Shown piece after piece: positions 30,827 to 40,209 of a DNA stretch of 40,209 bases. The translations under genes were made by a program, and so were the position numbers. A model generated the notes under the pieces. It had not been told where the DNA came from. It did not search any database and saw only the letters and a list, made by a program, of their open reading frames with translations. Origin of the DNA: an uncultured Verrucomicrobiota bacterium (GTDB taxonomy: Bacteria; Verrucomicrobiota; Kiritimatiellia; CAIVKH01); NCBI GenBank assembly GCA_937873455.1, contig CALMYG010000184.1, forward strand, positions 1 to 40,209. Reading direction: 5' to 3'. The number at the start of each line of letters is the position of its first letter. The stretch's first letter is position 1.

Positions 30827-32536
30827 ATGAAAGAAGTCACGCCGGAAGAATTAAGCAAGCGGGTGGAAGTCGAGCGCATCAAGGATGCCAGCAACTACCT
30901 GCGCGGAACCCTGGTGGAGAGTTTGCATAATCCGCTGACCGGGGCGCTGGCCGAACCGGACACGCAACTCTGCAAGTTTCACGGCATCTACCAGCAGGAC
31001 GACCGCGACATTCGGGATGAGCGACGTAAACAAAAGCTGGAACCGCATTATCAATTCATGGTGCGGGTGCGGGTGCCCGGAGGCGTGTGCACGCCGCAGC
31101 AATGGCTGCAAGTCGACCGCATTGCCAACACCTGGTGCAACCGGACCATCCGGCTGACCACCCGGCAGGCCTATCAGTTTCACGGGATTATCAAACGGGA
31201 TCTCAAAACCACCATGGCCGAGATCAATGCCGCCTTGCTGGATACGATCGCTGCCTGCGGGGACGTGAACCGCAATGTCATGTGCAATGTAAATCCGGAA
31301 CAATCCCGCCTGCACGAGGAGGTTCACGAGTACACCCGCCGGATCAGCGAGCACCTCACGCCCCGGACCACCGCCTATCACGAAATATGGTTGGACAAGG
31401 AACTGGTTGCGACCAGCCGCAAGGATGAGGAGCCGATTTACGGCAAACATTACCTGCCCCGCAAATTTAAAACAGCGGTGGCCATCCCCCCGAGCAACGA
31501 TGTCGATATCTTCGCCAACGATCTCGGGTTTATTGCCATCGCGGAACATGACCGTTTGGCCGGTTTCAACGTAACGGTCGGGGGCGGTATGGGCATGACC
31601 CACGGTGAGCCGGAAACCTACCCCCGGCTGGCCGACGTGCTGGGATTCTGCCCCAAGGAAAAAACGCTGCAAGTGGCCGAGGAAATCGTAAAAATTCAAC
31701 GCGATTTCGGCGACCGGACCAATCGGAAACATGCACGGTTTAAATACACCATCGATGACCGCGGCATTGACTGGTTGAGGTTTGAGTTGAATCAGCGGTT
31801 GGGGTGGAATCTTGAACCGCCGCGTCCTTATATCTTCGAAGATTCCGGCGACCGCTATGGTTGGGTGGAGGGTCAGGGGGGGCTGTGGTTTCATACCTTG
31901 TTTATTCAAAACGGCCGGATTTTGGACACCGATGACTATCCGATGATGACCGGGCTGCGCGAAATCGCGAAGGTTCATGACGGCGATTTCCGGCTGACCG
32001 GCAATCAGAATCTGGTGATCGGCCGGGTTTCGGCCAAGAAAAAGCCGGCCATCGACAAGCTCTTGAAAAAATACAAACTCGCCGACACCCATCATCAAAC
32101 CGGGTTACGTCTGAATTCGATGGCGTGCGTGGCGTTTCCCACCTGTGCGTTGGCCATGGCGGAAAGCGAACGCTATTTGCCGACCCTGCTCGATAAGTTG
32201 GATGCGGTGATGAAAGACGCGGGTCTGGAACACGATCCCATCGTGATACGGATGACCGGTTGCCCCAACGGCTGCGCGCGGCCGTTTCTAGGCGAAATCG
32301 GGTTTGTCGGCAAGGCCCCGGGCAAATACAACCTTTACCTTGGCGCGGGATTTTTCGGCCAACGGCTCAACAAGATGTATCGCGAAAACATCGGCGAAGA
32401 GCAGATTCTGGCTGAATTGACCCCGATGATTCATCGCTACGCGGCGGAGCGTGAACCCGGCGAGAAATTCGGAGACTTTGTGATCCGGGCCGGCTACGTA
32501 AAGCCCGTTTTGCAGGGCCGGGAATTTCATGCCTGA
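30827..32536 (+). CDS. cysI: NADPH sulfite reductase hemoprotein subunit
   Basis: CysI holds the coupled siroheme and [4Fe-4S] cluster that performs six-electron reduction of sulfite. Cluster ligands lie in [18 protein letters not shown] and [13 protein letters not shown]. Other family stretches are [13 protein letters not shown], the [12 protein letters not shown] region and [20 protein letters not shown]. The length of 569 residues matches the E. coli protein (570). It sits two bases after cysJ, so the holoenzyme is made from one transcript; no cysH or cysG gene appears in this window. The next gene begins inside its 3' end. Confidence 0.97.
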   Translation: MKEVTPEELSKRVEVERIKDASNYLRGTLVESLHNPLTGALAEPDTQLCKFHGIYQQDDRDIRDERRKQKLEPHYQFMVRVRVPGGVCTPQQWLQVDRIANTWCNRTIRLTTRQAYQFHGIIKRDLKTTMAEINAALLDTIAACGDVNRNVMCNVNPEQSRLHEEVHEYTRRISEHLTPRTTAYHEIWLDKELVATSRKDEEPIYGKHYLPRKFKTAVAIPPSNDVDIFANDLGFIAIAEHDRLAGFNVTVGGGMGMTHGEPETYPRLADVLGFCPKEKTLQVAEEIVKIQRDFGDRTNRKHARFKYTIDDRGIDWLRFELNQRLGWNLEPPRPYIFEDSGDRYGWVEGQGGLWFHTLFIQNGRILDTDDYPMMTGLREIAKVHDGDFRLTGNQNLVIGRVSAKKKPAIDKLLKKYKLADTHHQTGLRLNSMACVAFPTCALAMAESERYLPTLLDKLDAVMKDAGLEHDPIVIRMTGCPNGCARPFLGEIGFVGKAPGKYNLYLGAGFFGQRLNKMYRENIGEEQILAELTPMIHRYAAEREPGEKFGDFVIRAGYVKPVLQGREFHA

Positions 32537-33062
32537 GCCGGACGATGCGACGGGTTTGTCGCTTCATGACCTCAGGCTGGTTCGTTGGGACGCGCGTTGG
32601 CCGGTTATCGCCGAACAGGCATGTACGCAACTGCGCGCCTTACATGTCTTTCTTGATCTCGCGCACATCGGAAGCACGGCCATACCGGGTCTCTCCGCGA
32701 AGCCGGTGATCGATCTCGCGGCGACTGTTCACGACGATCCGGCCGATCCGGGGCTGCGCGCGCGGCTGGCCGAACTGGGGTATGCCGCACACGGCGAATA
32801 CGGCTTGCCGGGACGCCAGTTCTTTACGCTGGGCGATCCGCCACGGCTACACCTTCATGTGGTCGCTTCCGGTTCCGAACACTGGCATGACTGGTTGACG
32901 TTCCGGGACTTTCTGCGGGCTCATCCGGATTGGGTGCAACGGTATGAGGCGGAGAAACAGCGTTTGATCTTGGATACCGGTGGTGATCGGACTGCCTACA
33001 CCAAGGCGAAAGGTGTTTTTATCCGCGAGGCCCTTTCCGCGGCGGGCGCGCCCGACGCCTAG
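32529..33062 (+). CDS. GrpB family protein (UPF0157)
   Basis: The 177-residue protein has the GrpB nucleotidyltransferase-like core. [20 protein letters not shown] holds a GS...D pattern typical of the minimal polymerase-beta fold. After it come [23 protein letters not shown] and a [21 protein letters not shown] block. The biological function of this family is poorly defined. It overlaps the cysI end by 8 bases and is probably cotranscribed with it, but a connection to sulfur is not apparent. Its stop is 3 bp from the convergent Gfo/Idh gene. Confidence 0.88.
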   Translation: MPEPDDATGLSLHDLRLVRWDARWPVIAEQACTQLRALHVFLDLAHIGSTAIPGLSAKPVIDLAATVHDDPADPGLRARLAELGYAAHGEYGLPGRQFFTLGDPPRLHLHVVASGSEHWHDWLTFRDFLRAHPDWVQRYEAEKQRLILDTGGDRTAYTKAKGVFIREALSAAGAPDA

Positions 33063-33065
33063 GGT

Positions 33066-34016
33066 TCATGCTTTTTGAATCTGCCGGTCGGCCCGGGCAA
33101 GCCCTTCTACGACCCTTACGCCGAGATCGAGCGAGCGGTTGGCCGTATCACCTGCGTGTACCGCGGTGGTGAACTCCTCGAGTAGATTTTCCAGTGGTGT
33201 AATGGGCGGAACCGGTAACACCTCTCCGGAGGCGGTAAACCATTCGGATTCGGGGGTGTTCGGATCCAGGCGGGTCAGGGAATGCATGGCCAATCCGTCA
33301 TAGCGGTAGACCGCCTGTTCGGTACGCACCGCCAGCAGGCGGGATTTCGCCGGGTCCAGATTGGACACCCGGCTGTAGGTTGATATTCCCGAAGTGAACT
33401 TCAGTTCAATTTCAACGGTTTGGGCATAACCTTCGCGTTCGTGCCGGAAAGCCAGTTGCCGGGCCAGCAGGTCGTCCGGCACGGCATCGGCGAGATCCAG
33501 CATCATGGCCAGATCGTGCGGCATCCAGTCCCACAACGGGACGACATCCGGTCGAAGCGGCCCGTGGTTTCCCGCTTTTGAACGTATGCGCACAATATGC
33601 TCGCCTTGGGCCAGCGCTTTCAGTTTGCGGTACGCGGGGTGAAACAGGTGGGTGTGGTCCACCCAAACAATGGCCCCGGTCTCGGCGGTTTGCTGTTGCA
33701 ACCGGAGCGCTTCATCGGCATCGAGGCACAGGGGTTTCTCGATCAACAAGGGCAGGCCGTGCGCCATGAAGAACCGCGCCATTTCGATGTGGGTGGCGGG
33801 CGGTGAAGCGATGATGATGGCATCGAGTTCCTCGCGGTTCCGGACCAGATCGCGCCAGTCGATGGTGACCGGAACCTCGTGAAACGGTTCGGGCAGAGGC
33901 AGTGCGCGTGCCCGGGCGACCACCGTCGCGGTCCATTCGGGCCGTCGGGCGATGGTGCGGAGGAAATTAACGCCCCAGCGCCCGCCGATGATACCGAAGC
34001 GGAAGGGTCGGGACAT
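33066..34016 (-). CDS. Gfo/Idh/MocA family oxidoreductase
   Basis: Members of this family use NAD(P) to oxidise or reduce sugars and cyclitols. An N-terminal Rossmann unit opens FRFGIIGGRWGVNFLRTI, with the usual second-strand region VPVTIDWRDLVRN. The catalytic lysine motif is LLIEKPLC, after IIIASPPATHIEMARFFMAHG. A C-terminal alpha/beta domain contains PLWDWMPHDLAMML, which has the conserved histidine. The length is 316 residues. As the last gene of the sugar cluster it follows the epimerase by 3 bp and may reduce a keto-sugar nucleotide; the substrate is not determined. Confidence 0.87.
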   Translation of the reverse strand: MSRPFRFGIIGGRWGVNFLRTIARRPEWTATVVARARALPLPEPFHEVPVTIDWRDLVRNREELDAIIIASPPATHIEMARFFMAHGLPLLIEKPLCLDADEALRLQQQTAETGAIVWVDHTHLFHPAYRKLKALAQGEHIVRIRSKAGNHGPLRPDVVPLWDWMPHDLAMMLDLADAVPDDLLARQLAFRHEREGYAQTVEIELKFTSGISTYSRVSNLDPAKSRLLAVRTEQAVYRYDGLAMHSLTRLDPNTPESEWFTASGEVLPVPPITPLENLLEEFTTAVHAGDTANRSLDLGVRVVEGLARADRQIQKA

Positions 34017-34019
34017 GGA

Positions 34020-35072
34020 CTAGAGTTTTCCGGTATACACGGTATCCGACCAGGAAAAGAATCGTCGCAATCCCTCGTTGAGATCGACGGTTGGATCGTA
34101 GCCGAGTTGGAGACGCGCTTTGCGGATATCCGGGCAGCGCCGCATGGGTTCGTCGGCCGGGTAGCTGTCCGGATATTCGATCAGGTTATAGTCAATTTTC
34201 CGGGCCAGGGCGATTTCGAGGTGCTTGGCGAGGTCCAGCATGCTGACTTCGGGTTCCGGATTGCCGATGTTGTAGGATTCGCCGGGCACGCCTTTGAGCA
34301 GGGCGAGCAGGAATCCGACCACGGCATCGGTGATGTAGCAGAAGGTTCGGGTTTGGTCGCCTTTGCCATAGATGTTGAGGGGCCTTCCCGCCTTGATGCG
34401 GTTGGCGAAGTTCGGAAGCACCCGGTAGTCGCTTTCCTGCATGCCGGGACCGTAGACATTGAACGGGCGGACGGTGCTTACGGAAACGCCAAATTGCTCA
34501 TGATAGATATAACAGAGGGTTTCGCCGAGGCGTTTGCTCTCGTCGTAGCAGGCGCGGGGACCCTGGGAGGAGACATTGCCGCGGTAGCTTTCCTGGATGG
34601 GGACGTGCCGCGGATCGGGGTCGCCGTAGATTTCGCTGGAGCTGAAAAAGAGCATGCGGGCGCGCTGTTCGCGGGCGACTTCCAGCATGTTCTGGGTGCC
34701 CCGGGTGGCCACCTCGAGCGTTTTTAATGGATAGGCCCGGTAATAAAACGGGCTGGCAATACCGGCGGCATGCAGAATGTAATCCACGCGGTCCTTCATG
34801 GGGAAAGGGAGTATGATGTCGTGGGGCACGAAGGTGGTGTGCGCGTCATCCTCGTAATTCTTCCCGTCTTGCCCGGCGGTGATCAGGCTGTCGAGCACGG
34901 TTACCCGGCACGGCGGGCTGATATGACCGGCTTCATTCAGCGCGGCGATGGTTTTGGTGAAATAACGGCCGAGAAAGCCGCGACCACCGGTGATCAGCAC
35001 GTGTTTTCCGGCGAGCATGGGCGCGGCATCGCGGAGACGGGCGGCGATTTCCTGAATGTCGGAGGGCAGCAT
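34020..35072 (-). CDS. NAD-dependent epimerase/dehydratase, UDP-xylose synthase-like
   Basis: This 350-residue extended short-chain dehydrogenase has a long N-terminal lead and a Rossmann motif VLITGGRGFLGRYFTKTI. The active-site S/Y-x3-K appears as GPRACYDESKRLGETL, the form typical of UDP-glucuronate decarboxylase (UXS). Further relatives' blocks are RPFNVYGPGMQ, GDQTRTFCYITDAVVGFLLAL and NIGNPEPEVSMLDLA. It may make a 4-keto or pentose nucleotide-sugar; specificity needs the loop residues. It lies between the methyltransferase and the oxidoreductase, so all probably act on one sugar nucleotide. Confidence 0.88.
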   Translation of the reverse strand: MLPSDIQEIAARLRDAAPMLAGKHVLITGGRGFLGRYFTKTIAALNEAGHISPPCRVTVLDSLITAGQDGKNYEDDAHTTFVPHDIILPFPMKDRVDYILHAAGIASPFYYRAYPLKTLEVATRGTQNMLEVAREQRARMLFFSSSEIYGDPDPRHVPIQESYRGNVSSQGPRACYDESKRLGETLCYIYHEQFGVSVSTVRPFNVYGPGMQESDYRVLPNFANRIKAGRPLNIYGKGDQTRTFCYITDAVVGFLLALLKGVPGESYNIGNPEPEVSMLDLAKHLEIALARKIDYNLIEYPDSYPADEPMRRCPDIRKARLQLGYDPTVDLNEGLRRFFSWSDTVYTGKL

Positions 35073-35085
35073 AAGGGGGTCCTTT

Positions 35086-36336
35086 CTAAAAAACTTCCAC
35101 GCGTGGAACCGGCGTTATGAAGTGTCCGCCGGCATCCCGGTAGGCTTGGTTTTTTTCCATGATCGGCTTGGCGAAGTTCCAGGCGAGCAGTACCAGATAG
35201 TCCGGCTTGCGTTCGGCGATCGCTGAGGCGGGAAGCACCGGGGCATGAAGGCCGGGCGTATAAAGGTTCTGTTTGAGCGGGCTGTCGTCGACAATGAAGT
35301 CGATTACGTCCGTGCCGAGGCCAAAATGATACATGAGGGTGGTCGCCTTGGCCGGGGCGCCGAATCCGGCAATGGATTTGCCTTCTGATTTCAGTTTTCG
35401 CAGGAGGCTGACCAGATCGCTTTTCAAGCCGTCGATTTGACGGGCGAACGCTTTAAGGGTTTCCTCGCGGTCGAGGCCGAGCGCTTCTTCTTCGGAGACG
35501 GCAAGGGCAACGGAAGCATTTACCGCCGGCGTTGCCTGGTCCGGTTTGCGGGCAATACCGCGCAGGGAGCCGCCGTGGCTGGTGACGCGGATGGCGTCGG
35601 TCATTTCGAGGCCATGGGCGCGGAAAAACGGAATCAGCGGTTTGACCGAATGGTACGCTACGTGTTCGTGATAGATCGTATCGAACAAGGTGTTTCGATA
35701 GACATCGACCAGATAGGAAACTTCGAATACGAAAGCGCCGCCGGGCCGAAGCAGCGAGGCGATGCCGTCGGTAATGAAGTCGAGTCCGTCGGCGTGGGCG
35801 AACATATTGTTTGCGGTGATCAAGGCGGCGGGGCCGTGTTCGGCCACTATGCGCGCGGCGACGTCTCCGGTGAAAAACTCCGGCAGGGTGGGGATCCCGG
35901 CCGCGGTGGCGTCGGCGGCGATTTGTTTTGCCGGGTCAATGCCGAGCACGCGCATGCCCGCTTTCTTGAAGAAGCGGAGCAGGGTGCCATCGTTGGAGCC
36001 GATGTCGATCACGAGGTCGCCGGGTTTCAGTCCGAGATGGCTGATCATGTCCTCGGCATACCGCTGGAAATGCGCGACAAAGGCGGGAGAGGTCCCGGAA
36101 ACATAGACGTAGTTTTCGAAGAGAACGCCGGGATCCACGACATCCAGCAATTGAACATGTCCGCACGAACGGCAGAAAAATACGTCGAGCGGAAAGGTTT
36201 CCTGGGCCTGTGAGAGGGCGGACGCAGGGACAAAGGCATTGGCGGGCGGGGTGGGGGTGAGTTGAAGCACGAGGCCCAGATCACGCGACCCGCACAACCG
36301 GCAGGTGTCCCGGCGGCGGCACAAGGCGCTGCTCAT
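35086..36336 (-). CDS. Sugar-nucleotide C-methyltransferase, zinc-finger type
   Basis: The 416-residue protein has the three-part build of NDP-hexose C-methyltransferases (TylC3/NovU type). An N-terminal zinc module contains CRLCGSRDLG and FFCRSCGHVQL. A SAM-binding domain has VIDIGSNDGTLLRFFKKAG and LGIDPAKQIA. A C-terminal domain with AGFGAPAKATTLMYHFGL, FIVDDSPLKQNLYTPG and YLVLLAWNFAKPI is thought to help hold the nucleotide sugar. The expected reaction is methylation at C-3 of a 4-keto sugar. A longer frame exists upstream, but the ATG used here forms the usual ATGA overlap with the cupin gene stop. Confidence 0.86.
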   Translation of the reverse strand: MSSALCRRRDTCRLCGSRDLGLVLQLTPTPPANAFVPASALSQAQETFPLDVFFCRSCGHVQLLDVVDPGVLFENYVYVSGTSPAFVAHFQRYAEDMISHLGLKPGDLVIDIGSNDGTLLRFFKKAGMRVLGIDPAKQIAADATAAGIPTLPEFFTGDVAARIVAEHGPAALITANNMFAHADGLDFITDGIASLLRPGGAFVFEVSYLVDVYRNTLFDTIYHEHVAYHSVKPLIPFFRAHGLEMTDAIRVTSHGGSLRGIARKPDQATPAVNASVALAVSEEEALGLDREETLKAFARQIDGLKSDLVSLLRKLKSEGKSIAGFGAPAKATTLMYHFGLGTDVIDFIVDDSPLKQNLYTPGLHAPVLPASAIAERKPDYLVLLAWNFAKPIMEKNQAYRDAGGHFITPVPRVEVF

Positions 36337-36737
36337 GAAGGCACCAATGCCACGCGGATGAGGTCTTTTTCGTAGGAGTCGGGATCCCGCGGTTGGCGGG
36401 AAAGGCACAGAAAGGTGGTGTCCCGGGTGAACACCATCGCGTGCTCCACCATCGGCGGCGTAAAGAAGAGTCGGCCCTTTTTCACCGTAACTTTACGGGG
36501 CTTCTTTTTATCACCGACCGGGCGGTGGTAGTAGTCGATTTCACCTTCCAGCACATAACAATAGTGCCAGTCCTTCTTATGGTAGTGGTTGGCCCGGACT
36601 GTTCCTTTTTTAGAGGTAATGATCAACGCGCTGCGCATGACGACATCGGCGATGGGCAGGATCATGCCCCGCCGGTCTTTGTGCGGTTTTTCAAGGGGGA
36701 CTAAAACAGTTTTGGGCCATGGATGGTCTTGTTTCAT
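36333..36737 (-). CDS. Cupin-domain protein of a nucleotide-sugar cluster
   Basis: The 134-residue protein has a single cupin barrel. RANHYHKKDWHYCYVLEGEI holds the metal-ligand histidines and glutamate, and a second motif, FFTPPMVEHAMVF, carries another histidine. The inserted segment RPVGDKKKPRKVTVKKGRL is strongly basic. In such clusters cupins often act as sugar epimerases or ketoisomerases, but an assignment on fold alone is not safe. The chosen ATG has AAGGA six bases before it, and the frame's upstream extension runs through the 124-bp repeat. It is the first gene of the four-gene minus-strand cluster. Confidence 0.8.
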   Translation of the reverse strand: MKQDHPWPKTVLVPLEKPHKDRRGMILPIADVVMRSALIITSKKGTVRANHYHKKDWHYCYVLEGEIDYYHRPVGDKKKPRKVTVKKGRLFFTPPMVEHAMVFTRDTTFLCLSRQPRDPDSYEKDLIRVALVPS

Positions 36738-36829
36738 GAGAATTCCTTGCGCTGTCCGGTTAAAGGGAGAAAACCCTAATCCATTCATGCCGTGGTGTAA
36801 AGCGATTCCCCGCCGACGGATTCCCGCGT

Positions 36830-36953
36830 TCCCGCGGTATCGCATGCGCCTGCGGCGCATAAAGAGGACGGGCTCGTTGCACAATCCTTTTATGATCCTG
36901 ATGGGATGGATGATGAACCAAATGGCATCGGTCAAGGAAGCAGGGATGCTCCC
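36830..36953 (-). repeat. Dispersed 124-bp repeat, copy 2
   Basis: This is the reverse-orientation partner of 24457-24580, aligning over 124 bases without a gap and with 18 mismatches. The internal hairpin reads ATGCGCC-GCA-GGCGCAT. It lies between the histidine kinase stop and the cupin start, about 100 bases before that start, and points towards the cupin gene. Next to it, at 36801-36828, is a GCGATTCCCCGCCGACGGAT motif also found at the end of the GC-rich element near 24.76 kb. A frame reads through it into the cupin, but differences between the copies do not look coding. Confidence 0.75.
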
Positions 36954-36967
36954 GTGGGCCGACCGGA

Positions 36968-39900
36968 TCACGAGGTGCGGGATTTGGCCGAGTCGGCATC
37001 CAGCATTTCCCGGATGCGCCGACAGAGGGTGTCGACGGTGAATGGCTTTTGGATAAAATGTCGTCCATCCGCCATTTCATGGTTTTCCGGTTGCTGGTCT
37101 TCCGAGTAGCCCGAAATGAACAGAACCGGAAGGTCCGGGCGAATTTCCCGGGCGGCGCGGGCGAACGCCAATCCGCTCATTTCCGGCATGATGATGTCGG
37201 TCAGGACCAGGTCGATCTCGTCGGCATGATTGCGGAAATAATCGAGGCCGGCTTTTCCATTTTCGCGGGTGATGACCCGGTAACCTTTATCGGTGAGAAT
37301 GCGCGTGCTGAGTTCGCGCACGATGGCGTCATCTTCCAGCAGCAACACCGTCTCGTCGCCCTCGAGGGAGACGGGCGTTTCCGCCGGTTCGGGTGGCGTT
37401 TCTTCCGGCGCTTCCGCCCACGGCAGGTAAATGAAGAACTTTGTTCCGCGCCCTTCTTCGGAGTGGAACAGGATTTGGCCGCGGCACTGTTCGACCGTGC
37501 CGTGAATCATGGAGAGGCCAAGTCCGGTTCCCTTGCCGACCTCCTTGGTGGTGAAGAAAGGTTCAAAGATGAGGGGTTTGATGGCATCGCTGATGCCATG
37601 GCCGGAATCGCTGACGGTTAGCCGTGCGTACACGCCGGGCTTGATGGAGACGGAACCTTCGACTTTTCCTTCCGGCAATTCCACGCGCTCGGTGGCGATG
37701 CCAAGCTGTCCGCCATCCGGCATGGCGTCGCGGGCATTCAGGCCAAGGTTGATGATGACTTGTTCCATTTGGCTGCGGTCAACCAGGACCAGGCAAGGTT
37801 CGGTCGGGGTTTGAACGGTGAGGGTGATGGTTTCGCCGAGCAGGCGGACCATAAACTGCTCCATGTCGGTCACGATGGTGTTTAAATCAACAGTCTTGAT
37901 GTCCAGGACCTGGCGCCGGCTGAAGGCCAGCAGTTGCCGGGTGAGGGAGTGGGCGCGTTCGGCGGCGCGGTAGATCTGGTCGATTTCCTTGCGCCACGGC
38001 TGTTCGGTTGAGACCTGGGCTTTGAGGAGGTCGCCGTAACCGAGAATGGCGGTGAGCAGGTTGTTAAAGTCGTGGGCGATTCCCCCGGCCAGCCGTCCGA
38101 CCGCTTCCATTTTCTGGGACTGCCGGAACAGTTCTTCGCTGCGGCGCAGGGCCTCCTCGGTTCGGACGCGCGCGGTGATGTCGCGGGCGTTGATCACGAA
38201 GCGTTGCGGGCCGTCTTCATCGTGAATGCTTTTCAAGGCGCACTCCACGTGCCGCCATTCCCCGCTGCGATGACGGATCAGAAATTCCTGAAGGACCGGC
38301 AGGCGCGGGGTAGCGCCCGATTCCAGCAACATGGCTTTGAATTCCACGAGGTGATCGGCATCGATTACGTCAAACAAGTTCAGGTTGGCCAGTTCGTAGT
38401 CGGTATAACCCAGCACGCGTTCTACGGAGGGGCTGCCGTAGAGGATGCCGCCGGAGGGGTGGACTTCCAGAATAATGTCCGAAGCGCTCTCGATCAAGGT
38501 GCGGAAGTGTTCCTCGCTGGTGCGCAAGCTTTGTTCGGCGCGGCGCCGGGAGATGGCGGCGCTGATACTTCCGGCCATCGTGGACAGGGTGGACACCTCG
38601 CCTTCGGACCAGCGGTATTCCTGATTCTGCGCATCGAACGCGAGTACGCCCCACAAGGTTTTTTCGATCATGAGCGGTGCGATCAGTACCGAACGCACCT
38701 GGTCGGAATCGGTATTCAGCAAGTCGAGCAAGCGCCCGTGAATCGAGCGTCCGGCGGATAACACATCGTACCAGCCCGGTAGTTGTTCTTCGTACTGGAT
38801 GCTGCGGTCCGCGCCGCTGTGCCGTGAGGTTTCAGCGCTTTGGCGGTCGTGCACATAACGCAGGCACATCAGATGTTTGCGGTGTAAGGTGTCGAGGCTG
38901 TTTTCCGCGAGAAAAATGCGGTCAACCCGCACCGCGGCGGCAAGCATTTTCAGGGACTCGGCGAGCGCCTCGTCACCGTCGGGATTGGTCAACAATTCAT
39001 GGTTGGCCCGGGCTACGCCATCCAGGATGCGATCACGCGCCTTAAGTTCCGTTTCCGTGATTTGCCGGCTGATGGCTCCGCCGATATTACCGGCCATGGC
39101 CAACAGAATCACTTTTTCGTTGTGGCTCCACTCACGCGGGGCGTGGCAGTCGTCAAAGCCGATAAAGCCCCAAAACGTATTGTTAATATGAATCGGCACC
39201 AGCAGGATGGACTGAATCTCCTGCTTTTCCAGGAAATCACGTTCCGGGGCGGACAGGGTGTGGGTCAATCCGCCGTAGGTATGGCCGCCGGCCAGGGTAT
39301 CGTAAATCATGGAGAACGAAGGCTCATACGGAAGATCCTGCAGGTCGTCGTTCTGCATTTGCGAAAGCCCGGGCACCCGCACCCACTCGTAGCGTTGGGT
39401 CATCATACGCTCCCCGGTGAGGGGATGGCTGACGTTTTTGAAAATGTAGACGCGATCCACGTTCATGGCTTCGCCCAGAATTCGCAGGGATTCCCGAATG
39501 GCGGCGTCCAGGTCCTCGATTAAAAGCAATTGGCTGGCCGCACGGGCCACGCCGTCCAGCACCTGATCGCGTTGCTGGAGTTCATCCATGCCGCGCTGGC
39601 GTTCGATGATGTTGCCGAGAATCGAGCAGTAAACGGCGATAATATCCTGGCGGCGTTCGTCCGGCGGAGTGCCGCTGATCACGCAGTCGTTGCAAAATAC
39701 CGCGATGATCCGGTTGTCGGCGCCCTTGATCGGCGTTGTGGCGCCCCAGAAATTACCCGCCTCGGCCATCCGGGCATCGGGCGACGAGTGGGCGATGTTG
39801 TAATCGATAATCCAATGGCTGCTCTTGCTGCTCCAGATGGCGAAACGTTGACGCCAGATATCGTCCATTTCATGGCGGATATTGCGTTCATACGTGGTGT

Positions 39901-40144
39901 GTCCGACCAGATCGGTTCCGAACGTGCCTTGGAGGTAGTGGCCATGATTCAAAAGAATGGAACAGCGTTCCACCCGCAAATTCGAGCGGGCGAATTCGAT
40001 GGCTTTGCGCATGAGGGCATCAAGATCGTTGGTGCCGATCAACTCATCCGCGATCTGTACCACCGCCTTGAGATCGGCTACCAAGCCCTCCTTGTCTGGA
40101 ATGATGGCGTCGGCTATTCGAGTTTTTTCGGCGCTCTCGGTCAT
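36968..40144 (-). CDS. Hybrid histidine kinase with three GAF domains, PAS and receiver
   Basis: The 1058-residue protein appears soluble. It begins with three GAF-like domains (about residues 25-180, 195-365 and 375-545), the second and third each opening with D-x-(V/I)-[11 protein letters not shown] domain (about 555-670) follows, with [16 protein letters not shown] and GYTDYEL. The kinase core has the H box [21 protein letters not shown] box [16 protein letters not shown], and G boxes in SDSGHGIS and [17 protein letters not shown]. The C-terminal receiver has acidic residues in LLLEDDAIV and a phospho-acceptor aspartate in [13 protein letters not shown]. No separate response regulator or output gene is adjacent, so phosphate probably passes elsewhere. 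The signals sensed are unknown. It sits about 230 bp upstream of the cupin gene on the same strand, with no clear terminator. Confidence 0.93.
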   Translation of the reverse strand: MTESAEKTRIADAIIPDKEGLVADLKAVVQIADELIGTNDLDALMRKAIEFARSNLRVERCSILLNHGHYLQGTFGTDLVGHTTYERNIRHEMDDIWRQRFAIWSSKSSHWIIDYNIAHSSPDARMAEAGNFWGATTPIKGADNRIIAVFCNDCVISGTPPDERRQDIIAVYCSILGNIIERQRGMDELQQRDQVLDGVARAASQLLLIEDLDAAIRESLRILGEAMNVDRVYIFKNVSHPLTGERMMTQRYEWVRVPGLSQMQNDDLQDLPYEPSFSMIYDTLAGGHTYGGLTHTLSAPERDFLEKQEIQSILLVPIHINNTFWGFIGFDDCHAPREWSHNEKVILLAMAGNIGGAISRQITETELKARDRILDGVARANHELLTNPDGDEALAESLKMLAAAVRVDRIFLAENSLDTLHRKHLMCLRYVHDRQSAETSRHSGADRSIQYEEQLPGWYDVLSAGRSIHGRLLDLLNTDSDQVRSVLIAPLMIEKTLWGVLAFDAQNQEYRWSEGEVSTLSTMAGSISAAISRRRAEQSLRTSEEHFRTLIESASDIILEVHPSGGILYGSPSVERVLGYTDYELANLNLFDVIDADHLVEFKAMLLESGATPRLPVLQEFLIRHRSGEWRHVECALKSIHDEDGPQRFVINARDITARVRTEEALRRSEELFRQSQKMEAVGRLAGGIAHDFNNLLTAILGYGDLLKAQVSTEQPWRKEIDQIYRAAERAHSLTRQLLAFSRRQVLDIKTVDLNTIVTDMEQFMVRLLGETITLTVQTPTEPCLVLVDRSQMEQVIINLGLNARDAMPDGGQLGIATERVELPEGKVEGSVSIKPGVYARLTVSDSGHGISDAIKPLIFEPFFTTKEVGKGTGLGLSMIHGTVEQCRGQILFHSEEGRGTKFFIYLPWAEAPEETPPEPAETPVSLEGDETVLLLEDDAIVRELSTRILTDKGYRVITRENGKAGLDYFRNHADEIDLVLTDIIMPEMSGLAFARAAREIRPDLPVLFISGYSEDQQPENHEMADGRHFIQKPFTVDTLCRRIREMLDADSAKSRTS

Positions 40145-40209
40145 GCTGACAGATTACTATGCCGAAACGAGATGTCCAAAACAACTGCAAACGGAAAGCG
40201 AATAGATTC

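Noticed and set aside
30851..32098. Minus-strand open frame of 415 codons opposite cysI
   Set aside because: cysI is complete on the plus strand with its cluster cysteines; the antisense product resembles nothing and lacks a ribosome-binding site.
36738..36971. Extension of the cupin frame through the 124-bp repeat as a longer protein
   Set aside because: The internal ATG has a good AAGGA site, and the repeat differs between copies mainly by amino-acid-changing substitutions.

Overview
The window looks like chromosomal DNA of a GC-rich Gram-negative bacterium with lipopolysaccharide. It carries two Kdo genes (kdsD, kdsB), an LpxL-type acyltransferase, an Mla-type lipid ABC transporter, a DUF481 outer-membrane protein and bactofilins. 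A complete bacterial topoisomerase VI B subunit, a zinc-ribbon bactofilin and the general gene style suggest the PVC superphylum, perhaps Kiritimatiellota or another verrucomicrobial relative. That placement is inference; no rRNA or marker gene was compared. There is no prophage, transposase or CRISPR array. Most of the window is housekeeping and envelope genes in tight operons, many joined by 4-base ATGA stop/start overlaps.

Layout. 1-1.7 kb (minus): topoisomerase VI subunit B, with its partner probably just off the left edge. 1.85-10.6 kb (plus): glyoxalase II, an AI-2E family permease, a LapA-like membrane peptide, a GlmU-like left-handed beta-helix acyltransferase, glmM, an exported protein made of about 16 W-P-hydrophobic-aromatic repeats, then mlaE, mlaF and mlaD. 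10.6-16.5 kb (minus): tRNA-Lys, an LpxL-like acyltransferase, kdsD, a small lipoprotein, and moaA-moeA-moaC-moaD-moaE for molybdenum cofactor. 16.6-18.2 kb (plus): a rhomboid protease and a DUF481 protein. 18.2-21.5 kb (minus): Tat-exported superoxide dismutase, a thioredoxin-like [2Fe-2S] ferredoxin and a tail-specific protease. 21.6-23.3 kb (plus): a HAD phosphatase and an SGNH-type protein. 23.3-24.3 kb (minus): folE2.

24.3-28.3 kb is the most accessory-like part. It has a 0.6 kb structured non-coding stretch, two bactofilins, kdsB, a VapBC-type toxin-antitoxin pair between two copies of a dispersed repeat, and tRNA-Glu. 28.4-33.1 kb (plus): methionine sulfoxide reductase B, NADPH sulfite reductase (cysJ, cysI) behind a promoter with a perfect inverted repeat, and a GrpB protein. 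33.1-36.7 kb (minus): a nucleotide-sugar cluster of cupin, C-methyltransferase, UXS-like epimerase and Gfo/Idh oxidoreductase. 36.97-40.14 kb (minus): a large GAF/PAS hybrid histidine kinase.

The best candidates for something undescribed are: (1) the W-P repeat protein translationally coupled to mlaEFD, a possible envelope partner of an Mla system that shows no MlaB or MlaC here; (2) mlaE apparently starting at ATA inside an ATAA overlap; (3) a gapless 124-bp repeat, present at 24.5 kb and 36.9 kb, whose hairpin differs by one compensatory base pair and which lies in the same orientation as the gene downstream; and (4) the repeat-flanked toxin-antitoxin module with two palindromes over a possibly leaderless start. 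All alignments and counts were done by eye.
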